Assembly (NCBI GenBank): GCA_016808115.1
Contig: JAEQBH010001377.1
Span: forward strand, 372,001-436,000
Direction of reading: 5' to 3'
DNA: 64,000 nt
Origin: Tetrastigma voinierianum
Taxonomy: Eukaryota > Streptophyta > Magnoliopsida > Vitales > Vitaceae
Under the pieces are notes generated by a model, which did not search any database, was not told the DNA's origin, and saw nothing but the letters and a program-made list of their open reading frames with translations. The translations under genes were made by a program, and so were the position numbers. Positions within the stretch are counted from its first letter, which is position 1. Each line of letters begins with the position of its first letter. This document shows positions 45,726 to 57,800 of the stretch, in pieces.

Positions 45726-47169
45726 GATACTCCTATCATTTGTTATCATTTTGCTATATGATAATAATCATATATCACTTAAATCCACATTATGTGTTCA
45801 AGTGACATATTGCTCTCATGTTCACAATCATGTTTCACTTCGTTTTCATTTTCATTTTCCATAATCATTTTCATATTTCATGAACACATCTTTACATTTT
45901 TCATTTTCTACATTTTCCTTGTTTCATGCCTATTACATATGGCACTTCATATTCTTGTGAAGTATGATGTATGTGGAATCACGCCTCATTCATATATTCT
46001 TATTCCTATGAATCTACTTTATGATAGGAAGTGGAATCAATCCAATCGGATCATCCAAACTAAAGTCATAGCATTTTCATGCCAAACTAGTCGGTTTACC
46101 CGGACACTCAGAACAGCCTGTATTACTAATTTCTCCGGGATCCTAACCCGTTTGACTCAGGTCATTGTATTCTTTTAAATATATGGTGCCAAGGGTTCTA
46201 TTCCAACTGAATCACCTAATTCGAGCACTGGAACTCAAGCACACGTCCAAACAACCCTGACTACTCTATGTTCAAAGTCGGAACCAGAATTTGGCTTGCA
46301 CACGTCTCACTTTGAGTGAATTTTTAGGGCCACTTAGATCAGAATTTGAGACTCCTATTCTTTAAGTTTTGTTCTCCTTGAAGTCTATTTTACGTAGCCA
46401 CTTGAATCACTCAAATCGGATAAGAAATGAGCAAGTTATGGCCAAATACAAAAACTGGTCGAATCTGAAAGGCATCAGGTGTACTGGTATTACGTCTAAC
46501 ATGTACTGCACATGTTGGCCAAAACTATATCAGAATGACAAGATACCGGTACAAGTTCATAGTGTACCAGAGCAAGTCTCTGAAAAGTGCCCAGAATGTG
46601 TATTTTCTCCATTTTTCAATTTTTCCATCCCAAACCAAATCTATACTTCATATACACTTCAAACTATTTCAAATTCATTTTAATCCTCAATGATGTTTCA
46701 AATCATCTTTCAATGGATATCTTTCTTCCAAATTCTTTCATGAATTCACTTTTAAAATCATTCTAATACGGCAGACCCATACACAAACCAAACATGATGT
46801 TTAGTTAGGTTTATTCTAAACCCTAACTCAAAGACTCTCACCAAATCATGAATCCATCCAAAAGAGAGGATTCTATGATTATCTTGCATTCATATGAGGT
46901 TTTACCAACCCTATTTTCTATGAAATTCAAGGTTAGGAATGAATTCTAAACAAAACCTCTAGATTTGGAAGACACCATTAACCATACAAAATCCATATGA
47001 TCCATACTAGAATTCATATCCAAGGTTAGTTCCATACCTTTCTGAGCCAGGCTCGCTTTGCTCTTTCTTCTCTTCTCTCCTTCTCTTCCTCTTCCTCTTC
47101 TTCTTCCTCTCCCCCCTTTCCTCCTCTCATCATTCTGATGTTTTGGTCCTCCAAATGAGAGACCAATTG

Positions 47170-47182
47170 CTCTTATTTAACC
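47170..47182 (-). promoter_or_regulatory. TATA-like box of Tekay/Del-like LTR 2
   Basis: The minus strand reads ggttaaataagag, a weaker TATA match at the same distance from the LTR start (about 310 bases) as the box in LTR 1. Confidence 0.35.
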
Positions 47183-47489
47183 TTACAAGGCCATGTTCGG
47201 GGCCTCACATTTCTAAACATTTTTCTCATTTTTGGTACCTAAGCCCTTTATCTCATCATTCTCAATTTTAACTTACATTTTATACTCAAGTATGCCATCT
47301 TTTTCACAATTTTTCACTTCATATCAACTTATTGATTTATGCCATTTATGTCCCCAAGTGGTAAATTACATATTTATCTCTCGTTTTTATTATTAATTCC
47401 TGTCTCTCGTTTTATTCCTAAATTTCTATTTAGCTTATAATATACCCTAAACAAGCCCGAAAACTGCTAGGTATATTTCGGGTGTTACA

Positions 47490-48169
47490 GTTGACGTCAT
47501 TTTGAAACCCTAACACTACCCAGGGGTATATGGCGGAAGTTTTTAAAGCCCGATGCCCTAAACCTTAGTTGGTCGGGAGTCATCGACTCAGTGTTCGTTT
47601 ACATGGGTGGATGGGTAGAGTTTAGCGTGTTGTAGGTGCTTAATTCAAGTCATTCGATCCGGTGAAGCCGCGTATTTGTGGCTCATGATCCTTTAGCTTA
47701 CAGACGCCCTAAACCTTAATCGTTTGGGATTATTATAATTCCTCGTTACACCTGACTTTGGTGAAATCGAAGTTTTTTAGCATTGCACCCTACAATTTAG
47801 TCAATAAAGAAATAAGAGTGTTGCTAATCCTATTTAGGTCGGGTCAAATGTACATGCCATTAAGTAAAGAGTTGTGGTCGGGGGAGGGAATAGCTTGCAA
47901 TTCTATTACAAACCAAGTTACCTTAGAACAATTAGATTTTCGTGGAAATCTCGTGCTGATTTCCTTGAAATTGGCATTGCCCTAAACTTGTTCTTGTATG
48001 GTTTTTGCTCTCTTATGTCTGGTTTAAATTGTGGTGTAAAATTGTTCATTTTAAAGGTAAAGCTTAATTGTATATACGCTTTTTTTTTCCCAAATATTTT
48101 TGTAAAAGCAATCGCATGCATCCCATTATTGTTTTTTAGCATTGCTAAGGACTAGCAACGTGTTTCCAT
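47490..48169 (+). other. E2 3' untranslated region, second part
   Basis: It resumes after the nested LTR. It shares tacatgggtggatgggt (47,599) with E1 (reverse strand near 6,560) and ends gctaaggactagcaacgtgt before the purine tract. No coding. Confidence 0.7.
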
Positions 48170-48176
48170 TTGGGGG
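48169..48176 (+). other. E2 polypurine tract
   Basis: atttgggggtg directly precedes the 3' LTR start tgattag. Confidence 0.75.
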
Positions 48177-49774
48177 TGATTAGTACCCAAAAAGTGCTAT
48201 TTTGAGCCCTATTCAAGATAGGTTTTGAGTGCTTTTTGCGCACTAATCATATCAATTGAGCCAATTGACGTGAGTAGGTCCACTTAGTACCACTGATGCC
48301 ATTTCGAGTTTGTTTTTGTAATTTGCGTCTTTGCGTACCTCCCATTTAGTTCAAATCCGATGTTAAGATACGTGTTTCACATCAAGATTCAATGGCGTCA
48401 TCAACCACTAAAAATGAAGGAAAATGGGATGCAAAGTGGGCAAAGGAGGATGCGCGAGTAATATACAAGGTGAGCAACTGTGAATTTTCGCTATAATTAT
48501 AAATTTCTACTGGATTGCGAAAATTTCGAGAATCATAGCTTAAAATTTCTCGCATCCTAGCGAAATTGAGAATTTTCGCTAAGTTAGTGAAATTTTCGCT
48601 AGTTAGTTAGTTTGCTAGCTACGTAAATTTATCGTGCCCAGCTTAAAATTCTCACTCTATCTCACACACTTACAGCATTTTTAAATTTCGCTAGCCAGCT
48701 TAAATTCACCGTTGATAGAAAGAATTTTCTGAATCCTCAAGATCTTGCAGAATTCGCTAGGCTAGCGAAATTTCCTCGCTAGGCTAGTTTAAATTACATG
48801 CTACTAAATTCCCGTACAGCGAAATTGTCGCCTCAGTGATTTTGGAATTTTTGATGCCAAACGACCCCGTTTTGGTGTATTACCATTTTAGCCCTTATGT
48901 AATTTCATATGTTAGGTATTTTGGTAGTTTCACACTTTGGGTTGTACTATATAAACCCCCATAAACTTGTAACCCTAAGCAACTTTTCATTTTATAAAGT
49001 TTCCGCAAATTTTCATTTCTTGTGGTTTCATTTTGCTCTCTTCTCCTCTTTCTTTCATTTTCTAGTTGCTAAACACACCCTCGAGGATGACAACTCAAGG
49101 GATGCTTGGCTAAGCCTCATAGCTCAAGAGGAGGGTGGCTAGCTTGGTTTCGGGGTTGTTTCGCAGGTTGTCCTCTTGCTATAAAATGATACAGTACCGT
49201 ATTTATGGTTCCATACCTAAACTAGGTTTAATGCCATTTAATGTTGTCTTTTCAATAATACTTACATGTTCAGGTTCAGTGCATGCTATCGCATGCACCG
49301 ATATCCTTAGATAGCCATTTGCAGCCACTGAAATGAGGCTAAATGCTGTGGTTTTAAAACCGAATGGACTTTGAATGCTTAGTACTTGGCTCACCAAATA
49401 GGAGTGGTTATAGGTTAGGTTTTATAATTAAACAAAGATCCTAGCTAGCTACTATAGGTCATTTTCCTAATGCGAGGAAATAACCCGAGGACACCTTACC
49501 CCCATGTTATCGAGCTGACCCAAGCCTTCAGTTACCATTTCACACTTCACTTTAAACCATTGCGCTATATTCAGTTGAATATACAACCCCCACTGCTTTT
49601 AATAAAAATCAGAAAATCCAAACAAAAGCCTCACCAATTTCCAAACACTGATGCAAATCATTCATAGGATGAAAACTCCATCTCGCTATCGCAAAGAGTT
49701 TGACTACGACAGCAGGAGGAACTAAGGATACAAATATTGTTGATTCCGAATCACCCTACCAGGGGCACGAATCA
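48177..49774 (+). repeat. E2 3' LTR
   Basis: This is the partner of the 5' LTR, with its palindrome cluster at 48,480-48,830 and TATA box at 48,947. It ends ggcacgaatca. Its differences from the 5' LTR are largely short indels and clustered changes in the palindrome region. Confidence 0.93.
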
Positions 49775-50094
49775 CTCCACTTTAATGTCGCCACATTGCT
49801 GACCCTGGATTAAGGTCACCATTCTCACGATACGACCGCCCCAAGAATATTTAATCTTGAAGATCCCCAACTTCAATTAATTTATTACTGACAATTTGAT
49901 TTATAACCATAACCTCGATCCTCTCGTATAACTCGTTATACGTCGAGGTTATGGTTACATTAATAAATCTGGGATTTTTCGACGTTTCATTCATAAGACA
50001 TGCACAAAAATACAAATGTAATAAATTGACACTTTTATTAATTTCATAAAACATAAATACAAATTCATGCTTTGATGTGGCACTATCCCTAACA
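49775..50094 (-). repeat. Copia B 3' LTR, right segment
   Basis: It matches 57,011-57,333 (ccactttaatgtcgccacattgc, gaggttatggttacattaataa, cactatccctaaca) and completes the LTR interrupted by E2. The purine tract gcaagtgggaat lies next to it on the minus strand. Confidence 0.92.
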
Positions 50095-50800
50095 ATTCCC
50101 ACTTGCTCTAAAGCATGTGAGACATGTCTTTTAAACCCATCCCGCATAGCGACCAAATCATTTTCATGGTGTAACGTCTTAGTGAACGAACTACAAGGAT
50201 GTCTTGCGATGCTATCTTCATAATGTACCCACTTCACCCCTTGCACGAGCATTCTAATCGTATGATACTTCCTCTCTATATGTTTCCTCGTCTTGTGACT
50301 CCTTTGTTCTTCGAGTTTGCTACAAATTTCCATCATATCACAGTGAAAGTACTATGGGTTTATCCATATTTGGAACAACTTCCAGATCTATAAAGAACTT
50401 CTTGAGCCGCACTAATTTCTTTAACCGCTCACAAGCCGCTATATTCGCCTTTCCATGGTGTAACTGCGATGCCGATCAAGCTGACACTTCTCCATACCAC
50501 ACAGCCCACTACCAAGAGTGAACACGACTGGGGACGCTGACTTTCACTCATTCTTGTCTAACATGAAGTCGACCGCATATCCTATGGGATTTAGGTCAAG
50601 ACTCGAGTAAATCAACATATAGTTTCTCGCTCTTCCTAAGGTACTTCAGAATGTGCTTACCGGCATTCAAAGGCGCCTAACCTGTGGTCGGGATTGGTAA
50701 CGGTTGACAATTCCTATCGCATAGTAGATGTCTGGTCTTGTACACAACATGGCATACATGAGGCTGCCCACTGCTGAGGCGTAAGGAACCCGTCTCATGT
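50095..50800 (-). pseudogene. Copia B RNase H
   Basis: MYAMLCTRPDIYYAIG-type sequence lies at 50,700-50,770 (minus) and KLEEQRSHKTRKHIERKYH with IRMLVQ at 50,240-50,336, followed by FTKTLHH near 50,170. These are the middle and C-terminal parts of copia RNase H. The frame runs on into the LTR (IVRDSATSKHEF), as in related elements. Several breaks occur between 50,340 and 50,700. Confidence 0.85.
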
Positions 50801-50907
50801 CCTCTTCTTCCTGAGGTGTCATAGGACACTGCTCCTTAGAGAGGAAAATTCCATGTCGGCCCAGAGCGACCCTTCGAATTCCGCATTGAAAACCGAGCTA
50901 CACCTTA

Positions 50908-51583
50908 TCAATATAAGATGCTCGAGACAAGGTCAGAGTCCTGCTTCCGATCCCTTATGATTTGATCCTGGCATAACTCGTCCCGTCCTAAATCTTTCAT
51001 TTGAAACTTTTCGACTAGCCATTTCTTTACGTCAGACAATAATCCTATATCATTCCCAATGAGTAGGATATCATCTACGTACAGCACCAAAAAGACTACT
51101 TTGGTTTCCTTCATGTACTTGTAGACACAAGGTTCATCAACATTTTGCTCGAAATCGAAGGTTTTGATCGCCTCATCAAACCCAGTTCCAAGACCTTGAA
51201 GCCGCTTAAGCCCATAATGGACTACAAAGAAGCCATAGACTTTCGCTTTCGCCTTCAACTATGAAACCTCCGTTGCATCATATAAATGCTTATCAAGATA
51301 ACTATTCAAAAAGTCGTCAATCTCCATTTTCCATATCTCATAATCGAGAAGGCATGGAAAGAAGGATGCGAATGGATTTAAGTATATAATGCAGAAAGTC
51401 TCTTCTTACACCGACTTCTCCGTATACCAGGCTACTAGCCGTGCTTTGAAAGTCTCCACTTTCCCATCCACACCTCTCTTTTTTCTTATAGATCCATTTG
51501 CACCCAATGGCCCGACCTAATTTCAGAAGATCTACAAGTTCCTGCATACAATCGGGAATACATAGATTCCATTTCTGCTCCAT
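50908..51583 (-). pseudogene. Copia B reverse transcriptase
   Basis: 51,338-51,583 gives LLKLGRAIGCKWIYKKKERC and a YTxxxGVDYxETFSPV equivalent, shifted, to SIRILLSM. 50,908-51,258 gives YGLKRLQG, FDEAIKTFDFEQNVDEPCVY and VLYVDDILLIGNDIGLL with the catalytic YVDD intact, then VKKWLVEKFQMKDLG. A gap with frameshift separates the halves. Confidence 0.92.
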
Positions 51584-51989
51584 GGTCGTTAGCCATTCGT
51601 CTCATCGGATCATCCATCGTGATGTTTCAGACGACAAATGGATCGCCATCGGCACTAGTATCTAAGTACAACAACATTTGCTCACCGGCCCCCGTAGCGA
51701 ATTGGTTGTTTAGAAACCTCCTACCACGTCGAGGCAAACTGACATCCCTATGGATTTGTAGTCTCTTTGTTACGATCCCTGCGATCCATATTAGTCGTGG
51801 TCCCGATTCATCAGATTGTAATTCCTCTAAGATAACCCTACTGAGGTTTGAAGTCATTATGTAGTCATTTTCAAGAAAGGTAGCATTTATTTATACAAAT
51901 ACTTTCTTATCTTGAGGATCGTAGGAACAAACCTCCCCTCGTGCCTTTGGGGGTAACCAACAAAAATGTATACATACTGTCACGGCTCT

Positions 51990-52740
51990 AGCTTCCCAGC
52001 TCTTCCTTTCAGCACATGTGCCGTACACCTCATAACCGGATATGACGAACCCGGTTTACGACCACCCATAACTCTAAGGGTGTGTGTCGGATAGATCTCT
52101 GTAGGGAACTACATTCAAAATGTAGACCGCAGCTTGCATCACATATCCCTGTAATGATAGGTGCGAATGAGGAGTAGCTCATCACAGACCTAACCATGTC
52201 AAGCATCACTCGATTTCTTCCTTTCCGCCACGCTGCTCGGCTTGTGGCGCCCAAAGTGCCAGGAGTCGATTGCCAATGCCATGCCTCAATTAGTGATCCA
52301 AACTCAGATCAAGGTATCGCCACCTCCTCGATCCGATCGAAGGCACAATAATGATTTACCTAGCTGTCTTTTAGCTTCCGCTAGGAATTCTTTAAACTTT
52401 CCAAAAGTTTCAAATTTCAGACAGTGTTACGCTTCATGACTCAGAATAGTCGTCAATGAAAGTGACGAAGTATTCGTAATCGCCTTTAGTTTGACATTCG
52501 CAGGTCCGCGCACATCTGAATGGCCAGTTCGGCGGTTCTTCGCTCTAAAGCCCTTTGTCGAGAAAAAGATCTTTAGCTCATTTTGCCTTCCAGATGATTC
52601 AGTACTGAAGATTTTCCTGTCAACTTTAGCTCTTTTAAAGGACCATCCTTACTTTCAGTCCTGTTAATCCTTCCAGCTTATATGTCTCAACCTTAGGTGC
52701 CATAGTGCTGTGTCACGGCCATCAAGAATCTTTTTATTTT
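51990..52740 (-). pseudogene. Copia B integrase
   Basis: Minus strand: RINRTESKDGPLKELKLTGK then GKM (52,570-52,700) is the pre-integrase zinc segment. YEYFVTFIDDYS (about 52,450-52,486) holds the first catalytic aspartate block. RNRVMLDMVRSVMSYSSFAP (52,160-52,220) and a TPLELW segment (about 52,060-52,080) lie downstream of the core. It is frame-broken. Confidence 0.85.
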
Positions 52741-53199
52741 AGGCTTAGGATGTTCTACTCTAAATAAGTCTGTTAAGGATGTCATTTGTTTGGCCTTTTA
52801 AATGTAAAGCCCATTTTCATTATTCGCATTATTTAAATGTTTAAACCACGAAATAACAATTTGACATATAAAATGGAAACAAGAAACAATTGTTCATACA
52901 ACTTAGAAAACTGAAATCAATTTCTTCCAACTGTGAATGCACAAACATTGTTTAAAAACAAGAAATTTTATTCTAATTCTAAACTAACGCCTCCTATCAG
53001 AATCTGCTTGACATCACCACCCCATTTTCGATCACCACGAGCACTCCCCATCAAGAAGCTCCCTGTAAGAATCTTACAATCTCAAGAAAGAAGAACAAAT
53101 ATGGTTAGTGGACCTCGAATCACCTCATCCAGATCGACTATCAACTTCCACTAGATTGGCTTCAAAACCAAAAGAATCAAATTTCATCTTCTTTTTCTC

Positions 53200-53975
53200 C
53201 TTTAGTTCGAGAAATACTTGTTACAGCTTTCTTCCACGATCTGACTTAATTCAAGAAGGGAAACATTTTCCTTGCAGTTTCTTTCTTTCGAGCCCTTCTT
53301 CTTATCGCTGCTTTGGAGCAGCCTCGTCTCTTTCGTCTTCCTGCAGAGGCACCCTTATTGTTCTTCCTCTTCTTCTTATTGTTAGAAGAGGATGAGGCCT
53401 TGGCTCTCAAAGAACATTTGCTTCAGCCTCAGTCCTCTTCTTCGAGACGGCCTCGAAGGTTTGGTAATCCATTCAGCAAAATGGTTACATTGTGGTCCAA
53501 ATTGTTCATAATATAGCTTTGTCGGTGAATTGAAGGAAATCGTGGAGTGAGTGAATCCAAAGATTATACTCACTTGGGTGCGCTCATCTATTATGGTCTT
53601 TCGTCGCTCATTTATATAATTAGCCATGTTCGTAACATGGTCACGAACAGAGTACCTTTTACTTATCTTCGCGTCTGGCGTAATTTCAAGAGCTTTATGA
53701 CGCGACTGCTCTGATTGTTTCAACATGTTTTGAGGGACCATAATCTCAATGGCGCTTCATCCTCATATTTAGCCACACGCCCGACATGTTACAGCATATA
53801 AGCCCGGCTTTGTTATTGGCTTTAATCCAACGCTCATATGGTTCTCGTGACACTACGAACAAGTATCGCCGTTCTCGCAGACACCTCGTTGAGAACAAAT
53901 CTATTGTTCTCGCAACCAGCATGATATTAACATTACTTTTCCACTTTACAAAATTATCGCTATAAGGATTCATTC
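53200..53975 (-). pseudogene. Copia B gag
   Basis: 53,746-53,973 starts MNPYSDNFVKWKSNVNIMLV and has EPYERWIKANNKAGL. 53,382-53,741 has KQSEQSRHKALEI, SVRDHVTNMANYINE and TIIDERTQVSIIFGF. The lysine/serine-rich pre-zinc-knuckle part lies at about 53,200-53,400. The order matches copia gag (UBN2 type). Shifts are at 53,740 and 53,390. Confidence 0.85.
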
Positions 53976-55470
53976 ACAGTAAAGTACTATGGGGTTCGGT
54001 GCGACATTACATCAAATTAAATAAAACGTATTTATTACATGCACCGTAAGAAACATCAAATATATTTTGAAGGTAAACGTGATGCATGAATGCATAGAAA
54101 TTAAAACACATAAAACAAAAATACTAATCCAAGGTAAGTTAACCTGGCTAAATTAATATCCCGTCGTAGTAGGTCATACTAATTATAAATTAAATTTGAG
54201 ACTATCCAAATTAATAAATGAGACTCAAAATATCTCATATTTTCCTCATTTATTAACTACCTTATTTCACAAGATACAATTAACCGCTTAATCAGATCTT
54301 CTTGAGTGTGACCCATCAAGCTGTGTTCTAACAACTTAACCTAAGATTGTCGCGAGAGTCAATCTTGGAATACATCATCCAAACCCCTGTCGCATGTGAA
54401 GTACAACGATGATATTAGCTCAGTGGACACCTCCGTATAGAGATCGAATCAAGGCGTCACTAGCGCCACCTAAAACCTCATCTGTCGACTAACGATGGAG
54501 ACCGTAGGGCACATTGTCACATACCCTTCTCCCACTCAATATTTTAAACTTATGTGTTTTCTAGTTATAAAACATCATATGTTTTATAATCCTAGCAAAT
54601 TATTATATCCTATATAATTAATTACTAGGTGACAAGAATCTAATTCTATTAAATTAAATAGGCGTATAGAGTTCAATCTAATTGGGCCTAGGTTTATTAG
54701 TTAAAACTAATCCAATCTAATTGGGCCTAACCAATTTAGGTAAACCTAGCTCTATAGTGAAAAGGGCCTAATTAACTAACTTTAAGTCTAAACATATTTG
54801 GGCCTATTAATATTTACCATCTTTAACAAAATCAACTATTTTATTAAAATTGAATAATCTAGGTTAAACGGCCTAACTATTAACCACGTTAAGCCCAAAT
54901 TAAATTAAATTGAAATTACCAAGTTTAACTATTAAACAATACCCATTATTTAATTTATTATTCAACAGAATAAACAAAACATTCCTAATAACATGTTTCT
55001 AAAGGATGGTATGCATGATACAATACAAGGTGGGCATTTATGTATGACATGTTATATGCATGGGCATGTTATTCGAATTGTATCTCATACATTTGATAAC
55101 ATAAAAATAAATAAATAAAGCGGCCGTGTTTTGGGTATTTGTAATAATTACAACCTTTGAAAAATAATGGAAAAATATTTAATACATAATGGGCTTCTTG
55201 CAATTACATAATTCCCAAAGCTACTCCATCTTCATGTCCAAGTTCGCTAGTAAATTTCCATTCATCAATAATACAAAAAAATAAAATAAAATTACAAAAA
55301 TCCTATGCCAATAATGGCTTACACAAGATCTATGGAAAATAAGAAAACCTAACCTAAAAACACCATAATTAACGACCTCATCCATCCATACACAAACACA
55401 AATAATCACATTAAAATATGCCAGAATGCCCACTCATGCATGAATCAAGAAAACAATTTTCTTAAACACA

Positions 55471-55521
<51 letters not shown>

Positions 55522-55523
55522 CT

Positions 55524-55622
<99 letters not shown>

Positions 55623-55648
55623 CTTCATATGGACTACTTCGATACTGC
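53976..55648 (-). other. Copia B leader region
   Basis: 1.6 kb between gag and 5' LTR, AT-rich and non-coding. Several gggcctaatt/ggcctaac motifs occur at 54,690-54,900. A poly(A) run and TA microsatellite adjoin the LTR. A leader this long is unusual for copia, so part of it may be another insertion that I cannot delimit. Confidence 0.5.
55470..55618. repeat. Poly(A) followed by (TA)n
   Basis: About 36 A (to 55,506), then about 110 bases of alternating TA with one ctag break. It lies in the copia B leader, about 30 bases from the 5' LTR. Confidence 0.95.
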
Positions 55649-57333
55649 GATGGAAATAAAATCAAAACGTAGCTTAATTAGGGTTTTAAAATTTTTTTAG
55701 AAATCTTATTTTCATGTAAACCCATGTAAACACATATTAATATCAAAAGGTGAAGATCAGACGATAATTGGGTATTGTTATAGGAGATTTGTCAAGTTAA
55801 TGTGGTTGAAACAATCCCCCGCACCAAGGTCTTCTAATTCCGCCTCCTTTTCCTTGGAGGTGGGCACCAACGATTCATCTCGAACAATACACTCTAGTTT
55901 TTCGCCTAGATCTACCTTGCGACTCAACACATGAGACAAGTGGATCTCTAAGGGAAGAGACTCTAGCACTAGGGTATGGAAAAACTCCTCTTTTTTCTTC
56001 TCTCCTTTTCATCAAGGGCTCTTATTTATAATCAACTCCTAAATGCATAAATATCCAACCAATTTGGATATTTTCAAATTTTCCCATACTGCCTCTCGAC
56101 ATTATGAAAATGTACTGCATCGATTACTCATAATCAGAATCGCTCCAAAGATTAATTTGTAATGGGCCCTACTTATTACTTTTAATCTATAACTGTCCAA
56201 TATTAATTTGTAACAATCCTAATTAATACTCTTAATCTATAACTGTCCAATATTAATTTGTAACAGTCCTAATTAATATGTACAAGCCTTGATCATAGAG
56301 TGTAATTTATTCTAAATCACAGAATCGCTCATCAGAGTAAAATAAGAGGTGGAATTTGGGACCCATGGACCTCGTAATTTCAAGCTCCAATAAATTCAAT
56401 ACCACTAAACTCTTTAATCAATCATTTTAATTTATTAATTTCAGAGTTATTCCACTAAAAACTTGAAATTCCCAACTCGTCTCATGTGCATCGATTTTAC
56501 GCGAAATCTGCAGTGTCCATTGGTTTAATCATTACATGCGCTCTATCCTCCAAGAAGTGGTTCATAACTAGAGTCGGTGAAATTACCGCTTAGTCTCCTC
56601 TAATTATATCTTGATCCTTAAGTTCCATTAATCCATTAGTGAGCGCTAATTTATAAACCCGTTATAAATTAGAGCTAAACCGTTCGCCTGTAACTAACAC
56701 CTTAAGGGAACCAACTCGTCTGTACCTTCCATAGGAAGGGTTGGATTCTGTGTCCATAGTTCACATTCCCAACAGACATCAATGGGCCCCAAGACACAAG
56801 AGTTGGGTCTATTCCATAATGGGGTTTTTTAACCCATGACTCCAAAAGGCCCGCGACATAAATGTGAGTCTATGACTACTGTGATCGAGACCATCTCGCA
56901 TATGATCATCTAGCAAATAGCTTGCTTGAATTCTTGAGACAAACGAAATTTAAAAGAATTTGAAAACTGCGCCTTGGTCCTGTCCTATATAATCTTATTA
57001 TATATGGAGTCTCCACTTTAATGTCGCCACATTGCTGACCCTGACAAGGTCACTTCATTCTCAATGATAGCGAACCGCCCAAAGAATATTTAATTAAGAT
57101 CCCCAAACTTCACTAATTTATTACGCACAATTTGATTTATAATCCATAACTCCTCATCCTCTCGTGCATAACCGTTATAATCGAGGTTATGGTTACATTA
57201 ATAAACTGGGATTTTCTGACGTTTCATTCATACATTATGCACAAAAATAGCTAAATGTAATAAATACGACACTTTTAATAATTTCATAAAACATAAATAC
57301 AAATTCATGCTTTACAGGGCACTATCCCTAACA
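55649..57333 (-). repeat. Copia B 5' LTR
   Basis: It ends TTTCCATCGCA towards the leader and starts TGTTAGGG at 57,333 on the minus strand. It is uninterrupted, so it shows what the split 3' LTR looked like before E2 landed. Confidence 0.92.
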
Positions 57334-57800
57334 AACTCCACCTTGCTGAATACCCAGCTCCTTGACTAATCCCCGCAAACCACACGTTTCCTTTGGTAGC
57401 TTCACCATTACCATATATCGACCAATGGTAGATAATGCAAGTAGGACTGCACTACGTGCTTCCAAAAATAGGTCCGCTCGACAAGAGTGAACACGAAACC
57501 CCAGACCCCAGTCATCTAAATCCCTTGCATAATCCGCATATACATATCCCATAACTGAAGGAACACTCTAGTGTCTACTGAACATGATACCATAGTCTGT
57601 AGTCCCCCTTAAGTATATGAAGATCCATTTGACTGCATCCTAATGTGATCGTCCTGGATTCGATAGAAACTTGCTTACTGCATTAACAGCTTGTGCCAAA
57701 TCTGGTCTTGTACAAACCATATCATACATCAAGCACCCCACTGCACTTGCATATGAGACCTTTGACATTTCTTGTACATCATCATCTACCTTTGGGCACT
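57334..57800 (-). pseudogene. Copia C RNase H N-terminal part (right of insertion)
   Basis: Minus strand: SYASAVGCLMYDMVCTRPDL and AQAVNAVSKFLSNPG (57,660-57,770), then IMFSRH (about 57,590), MGYVYADYARDLDD (57,510-57,552), VLLALSTIGRYM (about 57,430) and LRGLVKELGIQQGGV (57,334-57,378). It ends exactly at the copia B insertion and continues at 34,524. Confidence 0.88.

Larger units (their letters stand above)
43210..47489 (-). mobile_element. Tekay/Del-like solo LTR 2 inserted in E2
   Basis: The right edge reads TGTAACACCCGAAA on the minus strand. The region 45,990-46,470 matches LTR 1 (3,880-4,420). The left edge is inferred by comparison with E1, where the A/G-rich block is followed almost directly by the equivalent of 47,500. 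It is about 4.3 kb long, with two internal tandem arrays and no coding. No target duplication was confirmed. Confidence 0.65.
35933..49774 (+). mobile_element. E2: Athila-lineage element with gag, protease and accessory frame, no polymerase
   Basis: LTRs 35,933-37,528 and 48,177-49,774 (1.6 kb, TGATTAG...), primer site TGGCGCC at 37,531 and purine tract ttgggggtg at 48,170. Inside are a decayed Athila gag, an aspartic protease with DSGA, a promoter-like segment and an MVRTRGG-start accessory frame. No RT, RNase H or integrase is present. A Tekay/Del-like LTR occupies about 43,210-47,489. The element sits in the copia B 3' LTR; flanks overlap only by ctc, so the target duplication is eroded. 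Without the nested LTR it is about 9.6 kb. Confidence 0.9.
34525..57333 (-). mobile_element. Copia B: full-length Ty1/copia element, interrupted by E2
   Basis: It is flanked by a perfect 5-bp target duplication (aactc) inside the RNase H of copia C. 5' LTR 55,649-57,333; 3' LTR 34,525-35,932 joined to 49,775-50,094 (about 1.7 kb each). Between them on the minus strand are a 1.6-kb leader, gag (53,200-53,975), pre-integrase and integrase (51,990-52,740), RT (50,908-51,583) and RNase H (50,095-50,800). The element's own length is about 9 kb once the 13.8-kb E2 is removed. LTRs start TGTTAGGGATAGTGCC and end TTTCCATC, not the usual CA. All frames are broken. Confidence 0.9.

Noticed and set aside
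55440..55700. Frame with long lysine then tyrosine-isoleucine runs
   Set aside because: It is poly(A) and TA microsatellite read as protein.
57300..57350. Purine stretch at 57,334 taken as the polypurine tract of copia C with 55,649-57,333 as its 3' LTR
   Set aside because: The bases encode QQGGV of RNase H, the reading continues at 34,524, and the aactc duplication shows this is the copia B insertion site.
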